The notes under the pieces were generated by a model that saw only the letters and a program-made list of their open reading frames with translations, did not search any database and was not told the origin of the DNA. Shown here piece by piece: positions 1 to 7,768 of a DNA stretch of 27,302 nucleotides. The DNA comes from CAYONP01 sp964405335 (GTDB taxonomy: Bacteria; Armatimonadota; UBA10988), in the NCBI GenBank assembly GCA_964405335.1, contig CAYONP010000083.1, positions 1 to 27,302 on the forward strand, in the 5' to 3' direction. Numbering within the stretch: the first letter of the stretch is position 1; each line of letters begins with the position of its first letter. The position numbers and the translations under genes are program-made.

Positions 1-27
1 AGTCGGGGCCGAGCGCGGCTGCTCACC

Positions 28-80
28 GTAGCGGCGCGCTGCGCGCGCCGACCCGCTGTAGCGGCGCGCTGCGCGCGCCG
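28..80. repeat. Two 23-bp direct repeats with 30-bp period
   Basis: The 23-base unit beginning GTAGCGGCGCGCTGCGCGC and ending GCCG occurs at 28-50 and identically at 58-80, separated by 7 bases. Each unit contains an internal GC palindrome (GGCGCGC...GCGCGCC). The segment ending GGCGGCGCTAC near 104 starts an inverted counterpart of the unit's GTAGC end, so 58-104 could fold on itself. This looks like a dispersed intergenic palindromic repeat, but other copies in the genome cannot be seen from here. Confidence 0.7.
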
Positions 81-177
81 GCCGCCTCGGCCAGGCGGCG
101 CTACCTAAGTTGCCCGCGCCCCTTCGCCGAACGGGCCAATCGCGGCACGACGGAACGGCGCGCGCAGGGCCATGACT

Positions 178-202
178 CCCCCTTCCCGCCGCGGGAAGGG
201 GG
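178..202. terminator. 11-bp perfect hairpin downstream of the aldo/keto reductase
   Basis: CCCCCTTCCCG (178-188) is exactly complementary to CGGGAAGGGGG (192-202), with a three-base loop. It lies about 40 bases beyond the stop codon of the minus-strand aldo/keto reductase. There is no T-tract on either side, so it is not a classical intrinsic terminator. It may be an unusual stem-only terminator, an mRNA 3'-end stabiliser, or part of a dispersed repeat. Confidence 0.4.
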
Positions 203-239
203 GTCGGGGGGTTAGGTCGCGCGGCCGGCGCAGCCCGCC

Positions 240-1343
240 CTACACCGCCGCCACCTCGCGGATGGTCCGCATCACGTCGATCCCGCGCTGGCAGGCCTGG
301 TTGCAGCGGCCGCAGGCGTCGCAGGCGGCGACGCTCCGGCGGGCCGGTAGGCCGGCCAGCAGTTCGCGGGCGAGGGTGACGTCGCCTCGGCCGCGGTACA
401 GCTCGGCGCGCAGCAGCTCGGTCACGGCGACGCCCTGCGGGCAGACCTCCTGGCAGCGGCCGCACAGGCTGCACATCCGGCCGGCGCAGGCGGCCACCTC
501 GCGCTCGAACTCGAGGTCGGCGGCGGTGGTGCGCTGGAGCACCGCGGCGATGCACTGGTCGACATGCTGGACCGAACTGAGCCCGATGCAGAGCGTGTGG
601 ATGTTGCCGTTACCAAGCAGAGTGCGGATGTTCGCCTGGAACCGCGCGGCGGTCTTGTCGCCGGGGAACTGGGCCGACTTCATGACCATGAAGCCCATCT
701 GCTGCCGCCGCACCGCCTCGGCGATGACCGGGTTCAGGTCGGCCCGGTTGCCGACGTTATAGCCGACCAGCACGGTGTCCCACGCCCCGGCGCGGGTGGC
801 GCCCTGCAGCGCGGCCGCCTGGTTGTCGTGGGTGGCAAAGCCGGTGAAGCGGATCTTGCCCGCCTGCTTCATCCGCGCGAAGGCCGCGTGATCGTCCTGG
901 CTGCCCAGCCCATTGTGTGCACGGTGCGGGCAGAGAATGTCGATGTGGTCGGTGTTGAGCAGTCGCAGGCAGTTGTCGACATCGCTCGGATCGGTCTTGA
1001 CCGCCAGGATGACCTTCTCGCGGCGGGTTTTCATTACCTCACCGACAATCCGAATCGATTGGCCGTTGGTGTAACCCGGACAGGTGTGAACCAGGTTCAT
1101 GCCCTGGTCAATCGCGTGTTCGAGCACGCGCCGATGCGCCGCGGCGCTGAGCTGGATGCCGCCGAAGCTGACCGTGCTCGGCTTCAGGCCGGTGCGGCCA
1201 AGCTCGCGGGTCGGCAGGCGCGTGCCTTGCGCGGCCGCCTCGCTCCAGTCGCCGAAGAGCAGCGCGCCGCCGGCCGCCAAGGCTGCCGTCGTCTGCAGGA
1301 ATCCTCGTCGGTCGACGCCGGATCCATCGTGTTGGTCGGTCAT
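240..1343 (-). CDS. Tat-exported aldo/keto reductase with two [4Fe-4S] ferredoxin motifs
   Basis: 367 aa. The N-terminus carries a twin-arginine signal (DRRGFLQ, Arg12-Arg13) followed by an Ala-rich hydrophobic stretch, so export by Tat in folded form with cofactors loaded is expected. Residues about 43-270 are an aldo/keto reductase (TIM barrel) domain. Tyr91, Lys116 and His140 match three of the four usual catalytic positions. The usual Asp before the Tyr appears to be His86 (VHTCPGY), as in the Fe-S-containing AKR subgroup. The C-terminus has two clusters of CxxCxxCxxxC type: Cys291/294/297/301 (ending CP) and Cys341/344/347/351. Substrate is unknown. The ATG at 1343 is preceded by GGGAG with 7-base spacing, and both lie inside a hairpin. 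It is 59 bases downstream of the prepilin gene on the same strand. The family is clear; the exact reaction is not. Confidence 0.85.
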   Translation of the reverse strand: MTDQHDGSGVDRRGFLQTTAALAAGGALLFGDWSEAAAQGTRLPTRELGRTGLKPSTVSFGGIQLSAAAHRRVLEHAIDQGMNLVHTCPGYTNGQSIRIVGEVMKTRREKVILAVKTDPSDVDNCLRLLNTDHIDILCPHRAHNGLGSQDDHAAFARMKQAGKIRFTGFATHDNQAAALQGATRAGAWDTVLVGYNVGNRADLNPVIAEAVRRQQMGFMVMKSAQFPGDKTAARFQANIRTLLGNGNIHTLCIGLSSVQHVDQCIAAVLQRTTAADLEFEREVAACAGRMCSLCGRCQEVCPQGVAVTELLRAELYRGRGDVTLARELLAGLPARRSVAACDACGRCNQACQRGIDVMRTIREVAAV

Positions 1344-1384
1344 TGCAGAGCTCCCGAGGCCACCGCCCCGGGCGCTCTGCAATG
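1341..1384 (-). promoter_or_regulatory. Hairpin sequestering the RBS and start codon of the aldo/keto reductase
   Basis: CATTGCAGAGC at 1341-1351 is the exact reverse complement of GCTCTGCAATG at 1374-1384. After one mismatch (1352/1373) the pairing continues with CCCG 1353-1356 against CGGG 1369-1372. That gives 15 pairs around a 12-base loop. On the minus-strand mRNA the downstream arm holds both the GGGAG Shine-Dalgarno (1351-1355) and the AUG (1343-1341), so the fold would mask translation initiation. Opening by ribosomes finishing the upstream prepilin gene, by temperature or by a ligand are all possible; the trigger is not visible. Confidence 0.6.
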
Positions 1385-1402
1385 AACCTGCCAGGCGCTC
1401 GG

Positions 1403-2413
1403 CTAGAGCGTCTGGGCCAAGACCAGCAGCACGTTGGCCTGCTCGGAGGTGAGCGACTTGCCCGTCTCGGCCACCACCCGGGCGGCGAACATCGACAGGT
1501 AGCGGTTGCGCGAGGTCAGGTCGCCCCGCGCCTCGGCCTGCTCCGCGCCGGTCAGGAAGTAGCCCAGGATCTTGTCCATCAGCGGGCTAGTGCTGTAGTG
1601 CGCTGAGAGCGCCCTGAGGCCCGTCGGCGAGAACAGGTAGTCCTGCTGGCCGATCAGATCGTCCGGGACGATCATGATCTGGCTGTCGACGTCGTTGCCA
1701 TACGGTCCCGGGGTCATCAGGAGCGCCGCCAGCGGCCCGGCGTGCTCGTGCTGGAGCAGCTCCGGCATGGTCACCACGCCGTTGCCCTCGAGGTCGAGCA
1801 TGCCGAACACCTGGTCGGGGATGTCGGACTGGCTGACATGCGCACGCACCAGCGGAATCGAGTCGGGCAGTTGGCTCATCAGGCCGACGGCGGTCTCGGC
1901 GCCGAGGGCCAGCCACATGTCGGCCAGCACGTTCGGCTTCGGCAGCGCACGGGGGATCTGCGAGGTCACCACACACGCTTCGTCAATCCGGAGGATGTGG
2001 GTGTTGCGGTCGTCGATGGCGGTCATGACGAAGTTCCAGGCCGCGTCGTCGCCGATGTCGCCGGTGGTCACCTGCAGGCCCAGGGTGTAGCCCAGGTCGC
2101 GGAAGTTGCGCCACGAGTTCGAGCGACTGGGGCCGCCGTTGTCGGCCGTCGGCGGATCGAAGCGCAGCACGCCGTCGAAGGTGGTGTCGAACTCGATGTC
2201 CGTCGGGTACACGCCCTCAGCGTCGAAGTGCGCCCGCATCTCGACGCACAACTGAACCAGCAGTGAGCTGGTCTGAGACCGCGCTGCCGCCTCCCTCACC
2301 TTCTGCACCGCCGGCAACAACAGGCCGATCAGAATCGCGATGATCGCGATCACGACCAGCAGCTCGATCAGAGTGAACCCCACCCCACGCGTGCGACCAC
2401 GCGTGATCGTCAT
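1403..2413 (-). CDS. Prepilin-type protein (DUF1559-like) with an EF-hand-like loop
   Basis: 336 aa. The N-terminus is a textbook type IV prepilin/pseudopilin signal: a short basic leader, prepilin peptidase site Gly12|Phe13, Glu at +5 (Glu17), and a hydrophobic helix (about 13-35) ending in the LLLPAVQKVREAA segment typical of the DUF1559 proteins common in Planctomycetes. After cleavage and methylation it should sit in the membrane as a pseudopilin-like subunit. The globular part is unusual: residues 207-218 (DLEGNGVVTMPE) fit an EF-hand calcium loop, with D1, E3, N5, G6, V8, T9 and E12. The start ATG at 2413 has only a weak upstream AGGGA. It faces the nucleoside transporter gene divergently and is followed on its own strand by the aldo/keto reductase. 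The prepilin class is certain; the function of the large C-terminal domain is unknown. Confidence 0.85.
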   Translation of the reverse strand: MTITRGRTRGVGFTLIELLVVIAIIAILIGLLLPAVQKVREAAARSQTSSLLVQLCVEMRAHFDAEGVYPTDIEFDTTFDGVLRFDPPTADNGGPSRSNSWRNFRDLGYTLGLQVTTGDIGDDAAWNFVMTAIDDRNTHILRIDEACVVTSQIPRALPKPNVLADMWLALGAETAVGLMSQLPDSIPLVRAHVSQSDIPDQVFGMLDLEGNGVVTMPELLQHEHAGPLAALLMTPGPYGNDVDSQIMIVPDDLIGQQDYLFSPTGLRALSAHYSTSPLMDKILGYFLTGAEQAEARGDLTSRNRYLSMFAARVVAETGKSLTSEQANVLLVLAQTL

Positions 2414-2456
2414 TACTTAGTCCCTGGGGCATGGTCGGTCGTGGCCCCCCGCTCCT

Positions 2457-2472
2457 GCGTCGCGAGCGACGC
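2457..2472. other. Short palindrome in a divergent intergenic region
   Basis: GCGTCGC (2457-2463) and GCGACGC (2466-2472) form an inverted repeat with a 2-base centre. It lies in the 144-bp gap between the divergent prepilin and nucleoside transporter genes. It could be a regulator site, but in such GC-rich DNA a 7-bp palindrome may be chance. I could not find a convincing -35/-10 pair in this gap for either gene. Confidence 0.25.
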
Positions 2473-2557
2473 CGGCCACCCTCGCCATGCATGGTGCCTC
2501 GCGCACGTCGCAAGGGCAAGGGAAGGTCAACGATGGTGACCACCGAATGCGCCGGCC

Positions 2558-3931
2558 ATGCTCGACCGCTCACGCAGCCTGCTCGGACTGGTGCTCCTGC
2601 TCGCCGTGGCCTATGCCGTCTGCCCGCGGGCCAGGCGGTCGGCGGTTGCCTGGCGGTGTGTCGGCTGGGGCGTGGCGCTCCAGTTCATCTTCGCGGTGCT
2701 GATTCTCAAGGTGCCCATCTTTCGCCCCTTCTTCGACGGCTGCAAGGCGCTGGTCAACGGCCTGCTGGCCCACGCGGCCGAGGGCGGCCGGATGGTCTTC
2801 GGCCCGCTGATGGACGTCGACGCCGCCGGCGGCGTGATCTTCGCCATCCAGACTCTCGTGCCGGTGATCGTCTTCTTCGCCTCGGTCATGGCGGTGCTCT
2901 ACCAGCTCGGCCTCATGCAGCGCGTCGTCGGCTTCATCGCCCGGGTGATGATGCGCTTCATGGGCACCAGCGGCGCCGAGACGCTGTCGGCGGTGGGCAA
3001 CATCTTCGTCGGCATGACCGAAGCGCCGCTGATGATCCGGCCCTATCTCGACCGAATGACCCGAAGTGAGATCCTGACCATGATGATCGGCGGCATGTGT
3101 ACGGTCGCCGGCACCGTCATGGCGGTCTATGTCTCGATGCTGCAGACCAGCATTCCCGACATCGCCGGCCACCTGATCATCGCTAGCGTGCTCAGCGCGC
3201 CGGCCGGCCTGGCGATCGCCAAGCTGATGCTGCCCGAGACCGAGGAGCCGGAGACCCGCGGCCGGGCCGACATCGCCGCCGGCCGCCTGCACAGCAACGT
3301 CATCGACGCCGTCACCGGCGGCGCCGGCGAGGGGCTCAAGCTGGCCGGCAACGTGATTGCCATGCTGATCGCGATGATCGCGCTGATCTCGCTGCTCAAC
3401 GCCAGCCTGAGCTGGCCGGCGCGGGCGGTCAACCAGCGCGCGCTCGCGGCCCTGGCCGACGCCGGCGTGGCCGCCGAGGCGCTGCCCGAAGCCGACGACG
3501 CGGCGGCCATTCGCGGGCTGACCGCGGCGCACGGGATCGATCCGCCGGTCTGGCGGCCACTGACCGCCGAGCGTATCGGGAGCTGGCTGTTCACGCCCCT
3601 GGCCTGGTGCCTCGGCACGCCGACCGCCGACGTGCCGCGGGCGGCGCGGCTGCTGAGCGAAAAGACGGTGCTCAACGAGTTCATCGCCTACCAAGACATG
3701 GCCGCCACGCTCGAGGCCGACCCGTCGGCGATTACCCCGCGCGGGCGGCTGATTCTCAGCTACGCCCTGTGCGGCTTCGCCAACTTCGGCAGCGTGGCAA
3801 TCATGATCGGCGGCATCGGCGGCCTGGCCCCGGCCCGCCGCCGCGACCTGGCCGAGCTCGGTCTCCACTCGCTGCTCGGCGGCACCCTGGCCGCCTGCAT
3901 GACCGCCTGTGTGGTGGGGGTGTTGAGCTGA
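2558..3931 (+). CDS. Concentrative nucleoside transporter (NupC/CNT family)
   Basis: 457 aa, an inner-membrane cation-coupled nucleoside importer. CNT signatures are visible in order: an N-terminal pair of helices, the GAETLSAVGNIFVGMTEAPL segment (about 147-166) followed by IRPYLDRM, the GGMCTVAGTVMAVYVSML helix, a NEFIAYQDM motif near 370, and the C-terminal YALCGFANFGSVAIMIGGIG segment. These include the inverted helical hairpins that bind substrate. It is longer than E. coli NupC (about 400 aa), mainly because of a soluble Ala-rich insertion of about 50 residues around 287-338. An in-frame stop at 2537-2539 leaves ATG 2558 as the earliest start, and no good Shine-Dalgarno precedes it. It converges on the DUF4241-like gene 7 bases away. 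No nucleoside enzyme is adjacent; adenine deaminase lies about 20 kb downstream. Confidence 0.9.
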   Translation: MLDRSRSLLGLVLLLAVAYAVCPRARRSAVAWRCVGWGVALQFIFAVLILKVPIFRPFFDGCKALVNGLLAHAAEGGRMVFGPLMDVDAAGGVIFAIQTLVPVIVFFASVMAVLYQLGLMQRVVGFIARVMMRFMGTSGAETLSAVGNIFVGMTEAPLMIRPYLDRMTRSEILTMMIGGMCTVAGTVMAVYVSMLQTSIPDIAGHLIIASVLSAPAGLAIAKLMLPETEEPETRGRADIAAGRLHSNVIDAVTGGAGEGLKLAGNVIAMLIAMIALISLLNASLSWPARAVNQRALAALADAGVAAEALPEADDAAAIRGLTAAHGIDPPVWRPLTAERIGSWLFTPLAWCLGTPTADVPRAARLLSEKTVLNEFIAYQDMAATLEADPSAITPRGRLILSYALCGFANFGSVAIMIGGIGGLAPARRRDLAELGLHSLLGGTLAACMTACVVGVLS

Positions 3932-3938
3932 CCCGCCG

Positions 3939-4844
3939 TCACTCGCGCCAGGGGTAGGGCGTGCCGTGCGGGATGAACTCGACCTCGAGGCCGACCCGCT
4001 CGCCGCGGTCGACCAGCTCAGAGACCGGAAACGTGCCGTCGCCCCAGCCCGATTGCACCAGCGGCATCCAGGCGCCGCCCGGCGGGTCGAGGTGGAGCAT
4101 GCCGACGATCGTGATGGAGTCGAGGCGACGGTAGATCGGCTCACCCGCCTCAGCTTCGAGGAGGGCTGCGGAGTAGACCGCGAACGGCTCGACGTCGGCC
4201 AGGCCGGTGTTCGCCACGTCGGCCCAGGCCTCGCCGACCTCGGCGCCGAGCAGGCCGTCGCGGCCCTCGCGCACCGCCCGCAGCCGCGAGACCCAGCGGC
4301 CGCGGCCGTAGGCGACGCCTCGGCACTCGGCGCGGTACCGGCCCGGCGGCAGGTCGACCACCGGTGAGTCGTCGGGCGAGCCGGCCCGCACGTCGACCGC
4401 GATCATCCGCCCGCTGACCAGCTCGAACTCGCCTAACCGCAGCCAGTCGCTCTCGATGCCGGCCTGGCCCTGCCGGGGCTCGTCCGGCGGCCGCAGCTCC
4501 GCCGCGTAGGTGGGGTCGATCTCCTGCCAGCGTGTTTGGCGCGCGCGCCCCTCGTCGTCGCACCTGGAGAAGACCTCTAGGATCTTCTCGGTGCGGCTCT
4601 CCGGCCGGCTCACGGAGATCATGTCGAGGCTGCCCATGGCTCGGTTGAGGACCGCGGCGAGCAGCTCGGGCAGGCGGAAGCCGGCGCCCAACGCGCGCGC
4701 CTCCTCGTCGTTCAGCGTCGAGGCGATGAAGCGCGAGACGGGATCGGTCGGAGCCAGCAGCCGCCGCGCCAGGGCCACCGGATCGACGATGTCGGCGGGT
4801 CCGATCCAGGGCGGCTCGTCGGCGAAGTAAGCCTCGGCGTCCAT
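3939..4844 (-). CDS. DUF4241-like protein
   Basis: 301 aa, soluble, no signal peptide. The C-terminal two thirds resemble the DUF4241 family: an 'SGRMIAVDV' strand (about residue 141), a PPGRYR strand, an arginine-rich strand pair, and a terminal segment with SGWGDGTFPV followed by VEF, the most recognisable family mark. The N-terminal ~100 residues are a helical region without a recognised domain. DUF4241 proteins have no firmly known biochemical role, and some occur among toxin-immunity neighbourhoods; nothing here proves that role. The ATG at 4844 has GGGGAG with 5-base spacing. It lies 89 bases downstream of the GH-A gene on the same strand. Family call is from memory of motifs. Confidence 0.6.
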   Translation of the reverse strand: MDAEAYFADEPPWIGPADIVDPVALARRLLAPTDPVSRFIASTLNDEEARALGAGFRLPELLAAVLNRAMGSLDMISVSRPESRTEKILEVFSRCDDEGRARQTRWQEIDPTYAAELRPPDEPRQGQAGIESDWLRLGEFELVSGRMIAVDVRAGSPDDSPVVDLPPGRYRAECRGVAYGRGRWVSRLRAVREGRDGLLGAEVGEAWADVANTGLADVEPFAVYSAALLEAEAGEPIYRRLDSITIVGMLHLDPPGGAWMPLVQSGWGDGTFPVSELVDRGERVGLEVEFIPHGTPYPWRE

Positions 4845-4856
4845 TCGGTCTCCCCG

Positions 4857-4930
4857 GCCGGTGACCCGCGGCGCGGACCGGTTCGACGGGTTCGATTGCA
4901 GTCCTGCCAGGCCGTCAGCCGGTGACCCGC
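4857..4930. repeat. 13-bp direct repeats in the intergenic region
   Basis: GCCGGTGACCCGC occurs at 4857-4869 and again at 4918-4930, 61 bases apart, within the 89-bp gap between the GH-A gene and the DUF4241-like gene. The repeats could be paired operator half-sites or a trace of a small duplication. Chance similarity in GC-rich DNA cannot be excluded. Confidence 0.35.
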
Positions 4931-4933
4931 CGG

Positions 4934-7669
4934 CTACTCGACCAACACCGCCCTGCCCCAGGCGGTCCGGTCGGACGAGTTGCGGGCCGTGCCGTTCCAC
5001 ATCAACTGCCGTTCGCGCCCGGCGCCGGCGGTGCTGTCGTCGACCGCCAGGTCGAACCGGATGGCCAGCTCCGGAGACGGGGTGAAGCCGAGCGTGGCGA
5101 ACGGTATGGCCGCCTCGAGGGCGTAGCCCGTGCCGTCGACCGCCGGCACCACGACCAGCCGCACGCCGCCGTCGTCTCCGGTCTGGACCACGTGCGCGGC
5201 CGGTTCGGCGCCGGCGCCGAGCAGGATCTGCCGGTCGCCGAAGCGCAGCGGACCGTCGGCGCCGGGCGCCTCGTGGCCGCAGAACAGCTCGAGGCCGTCG
5301 CCGTTCCACAGGTCGCCGCCGCGCTTCGTGTTCTGCCCGGGCGTCGGGTCGCTGACGGTGGCCAGCAGGTAGAGGTGCGTGTCGTCCCAGCAGAGCACGA
5401 AGCCGGCCTCGAAACCGGTCTCGTCGGCGCCGAGGACGAGCCGGCCGCCAGGGATCAGCTCGGCCGGGACGCCGGGCCAGTCGTCGCGCCGGCCGTCGAG
5501 GGTGATCGGCCCGGCGGCACGCGTGATCTTGATCACCTTCGCGCTCGGCCCGGCGAGCCGAAACCGCGGGTGATCGAACTGGTAGGGCGGCCGCTCGCCG
5601 AGCAGCACCTCATAGATACCGGCGTTGGTCACCGTCGCTTCGGCCAGCATGGCGCGGTAGGGCCGGTCGGCGACGCTGAACAGGCCGGTGTTGGCCTTCT
5701 CGCCGGTGTAGCGCTCGAACCAGCGACCGCTGCGCGCCTGGTCGATCAGCGTGAACCACTCGATGCCGACGACGAACGGCAGCGCCGCCGCCTGCTCGAC
5801 GTAGTTGCGATAGGCCAGCCCGCGCTCGCGCTGGCTGGCGACCTCGTTGCCGCCGGGCAGACCGGTGTCGCTCGGCGAGGCCCAGTAGAACTCGCTGAGC
5901 AGCATCGGCTTGTCGCCGGCCCAGTCGTCCAGCCGCTGGAGGAAGCCGGCGTCGAGGGCGTAGGCGTAGTAGTTGACGCTAAGCACATCGCAGTACCGCC
6001 CGGCGATGCGGCAGAGCGCCTCGTGGTTGGCCGTCCGCGGCTGCCAGCGGTTGCCCAGCAGCAGGTGGTTCGCGTCGTGGCGTCGGAAGGTGTCGCGGAT
6101 CAGGCGGAAGTAGGCCTCGATGAACCGCTCGGTGAAGGCGGCGACATCGTCGGCCGCCGCCTGGGTGGTCACCGGCAGGCCGGCGGCGTTGAGGGCGTCG
6201 AACGCCTCGAACGCCGTGCCCCAGGCCGCGTTCAGATCGCCGATGGTCGCATGGCGCTCGCGCAGCAGGGCGACCAGCGCCTGCTTGGCGTGCGATTCGG
6301 CCGGCAGACCCGGGATGACCCGCGGGATGTCCTCGAACGCCTGCTCGTTGGCCAGGAAGTACCCGATGATCAGCGGCTCCTCGGCGCGCGGAGCGAGATG
6401 CTCGGCGAAGAGCGCCTCGATCTTGGCCGCGATGGCCGGATCGAAGGGGTCGAACAGCCCGCGCAGGCCGGGGATCTGTCCGCCGAGCTGCCACTCGCTG
6501 AGCGGCAGGCTCGAGACATAGGGGAAGCGACGCTCGCGGTGCGCGGCGGTGCCGGGCGAGAAGGCGCCGCCCGAGTTGAACCCGAGCCGCCGCACGCGGT
6601 CGATCATCCGCGCAGTCCAGGCCTCGCGCTCGTACGGCGCGCCGTACTTGCGCATCAGGTTGGCCAGGTAGAACGAGAAGGTGTCGCGGCTCCAGTAGGC
6701 GTCGGTGTGGAAGGCGGTGCGGAACTCGCCGTCATAGGCCGGCAGCCACGCGTAGATCGACTCGCGGCCATTGATGTAGGTGTAGTCGTCGCTGGGTTGG
6801 AAGCCGCAGATGCCGAGGTGAAAGAAGGTGTTGCCGGCCGGGTCGACCAGGTGCCACCGCCCGCCTGCCTGCTCGACGTGGAAGTAGCCCGTGGCGCTCA
6901 GCCCAAGCCGCTCGCGGCTGCCCGGCAGGCCGCCCCACTCGTCCAGCTCGCGCGGTGTCTGGGCGGCGTAGTAGTCTTCATCGCGGGCGATGTCGTCGCG
7001 CAGCTCCTGCTCGTCGGCGACCTTGCCAGGGAAGTCGAGCCGCGCGTCCTGCCCGAACCGGTCGACGGTCGGCCCGGGCGCCGGGCCGGTCGGTGCCGCT
7101 TGGGTGATGCGCAGCTCGGCGCGCGGGTTGGCGTGGTCGAGGTCGGCCATGGCGAACCAGGCGAAGATCTTCCAGTTCCACTCGCGGTTGTCCTGGAGCT
7201 GGTGAAAGCTGTGCTCAGGCACGGCGATGGTCAGGCTCTGGCCGAGGGGGTCGGTCAGCACGAAGCTGGCCGCATGGCCTTGATAGAGGAACGGCGTCTC
7301 GGGCTGCGCCGCCGGGAAGGCGCCAGTGGCGCCGCCGATCTGCCAACGACCGCCCTCGCTGTAACCAAAGTCGATCAGGGCTTCGATCCGCCACCGAGTG
7401 ACCTCGCGCGGGATATCGCGGAAGGTCAGCCGGACCGTCTCGCCGGCCAGTTCGAGGTCGATCGACCCGGCGGCGTAGCGGAGCGTCGCCCGTGGGCCGT
7501 CGATCCGCACCTCGACCGGCTTGCTCGGTCCGGCATCGGGGCTGAGGATGGGGTAGCTCAGGGTGAACCGGCCCATCGTGCCGGCATCGATGCTCAGTCC
7601 GGTGTCGGTCAGGGCAAGCTGCGCGGCCCCCGCGGGCAGGGCGAGGAAGAGCAGCGCGGCACGGTGCAT
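4934..7669 (-). CDS. Secreted clan GH-A glycoside hydrolase (agarase/beta-galactosidase-like) with CBM9-like C-terminus
   Basis: 911 aa. The first ~16 residues are a short signal peptide (MHRAALLFLALPAGAA), so export is expected. Residues about 20-200 form a beta-rich N-terminal domain and about 255-690 a TIM barrel. Clan GH-A catalytic glutamates are visible: the NE pair in GYFLANEQ (Glu442, acid/base) and the SEF motif (Glu593, nucleophile). The arrangement, including GFNSGGAFS near 364 and PYVSS near 383, resembles GH50 agarases or GH42-like enzymes. Residues about 718-911 resemble a CBM9-type carbohydrate-binding domain (LDGRRDDW...). The ATG at 7669 has GGAGAA at 5-base spacing; an open frame continues upstream but overlaps the GH4 gene and lacks a signal. 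Divergent from GH4. Substrate is inferred as a galactose-containing polymer, not proven. Confidence 0.75.
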   Translation of the reverse strand: MHRAALLFLALPAGAAQLALTDTGLSIDAGTMGRFTLSYPILSPDAGPSKPVEVRIDGPRATLRYAAGSIDLELAGETVRLTFRDIPREVTRWRIEALIDFGYSEGGRWQIGGATGAFPAAQPETPFLYQGHAASFVLTDPLGQSLTIAVPEHSFHQLQDNREWNWKIFAWFAMADLDHANPRAELRITQAAPTGPAPGPTVDRFGQDARLDFPGKVADEQELRDDIARDEDYYAAQTPRELDEWGGLPGSRERLGLSATGYFHVEQAGGRWHLVDPAGNTFFHLGICGFQPSDDYTYINGRESIYAWLPAYDGEFRTAFHTDAYWSRDTFSFYLANLMRKYGAPYEREAWTARMIDRVRRLGFNSGGAFSPGTAAHRERRFPYVSSLPLSEWQLGGQIPGLRGLFDPFDPAIAAKIEALFAEHLAPRAEEPLIIGYFLANEQAFEDIPRVIPGLPAESHAKQALVALLRERHATIGDLNAAWGTAFEAFDALNAAGLPVTTQAAADDVAAFTERFIEAYFRLIRDTFRRHDANHLLLGNRWQPRTANHEALCRIAGRYCDVLSVNYYAYALDAGFLQRLDDWAGDKPMLLSEFYWASPSDTGLPGGNEVASQRERGLAYRNYVEQAAALPFVVGIEWFTLIDQARSGRWFERYTGEKANTGLFSVADRPYRAMLAEATVTNAGIYEVLLGERPPYQFDHPRFRLAGPSAKVIKITRAAGPITLDGRRDDWPGVPAELIPGGRLVLGADETGFEAGFVLCWDDTHLYLLATVSDPTPGQNTKRGGDLWNGDGLELFCGHEAPGADGPLRFGDRQILLGAGAEPAAHVVQTGDDGGVRLVVVPAVDGTGYALEAAIPFATLGFTPSPELAIRFDLAVDDSTAGAGRERQLMWNGTARNSSDRTAWGRAVLVE

Positions 7670-7768
7670 CGGGTTCTCCGGTCGGCGGGCTGAACGGTGT
7701 AGACGCCGGATCGCCGGTGCAGGGTCTTGGCCGGCGGTCGCGAATCGCGCGGCGCGCGGGAGCCGCCC

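Larger units (their letters stand above)
1..239. other. Noncoding region with repeats and a hairpin
   Basis: I see no credible gene here. The stretch holds a pair of 23-bp direct repeats, a partly inverted GC-rich segment ending near 104, and a perfect 11-bp hairpin at 178-202. The open frames that cross it are shadows in very GC-rich DNA. It lies downstream of the aldo/keto reductase stop codon, so it is the 3' flank of that transcript. Confidence 0.6.

Noticed and set aside
2570..4144. 524-aa minus-strand frame opposite the nucleoside transporter
   Set aside because: His/Asp/Arg-rich low-complexity translation and overlap with the start of a confirmed gene on each side; a shadow of the transporter.
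4922..7693. 923-aa plus-strand open frame opposite the GH-A gene
   Set aside because: Repetitive Val/Gly/Arg/Asp-rich translation typical of an antisense shadow in GC-rich DNA; no ribosome binding site or domain, while the minus strand carries a recognisable enzyme.
7670..7768. Promoters for the divergent GH-A and GH4 genes
   Set aside because: I found no acceptable -35/-10 pair; only short CG palindromes that are expected by chance.
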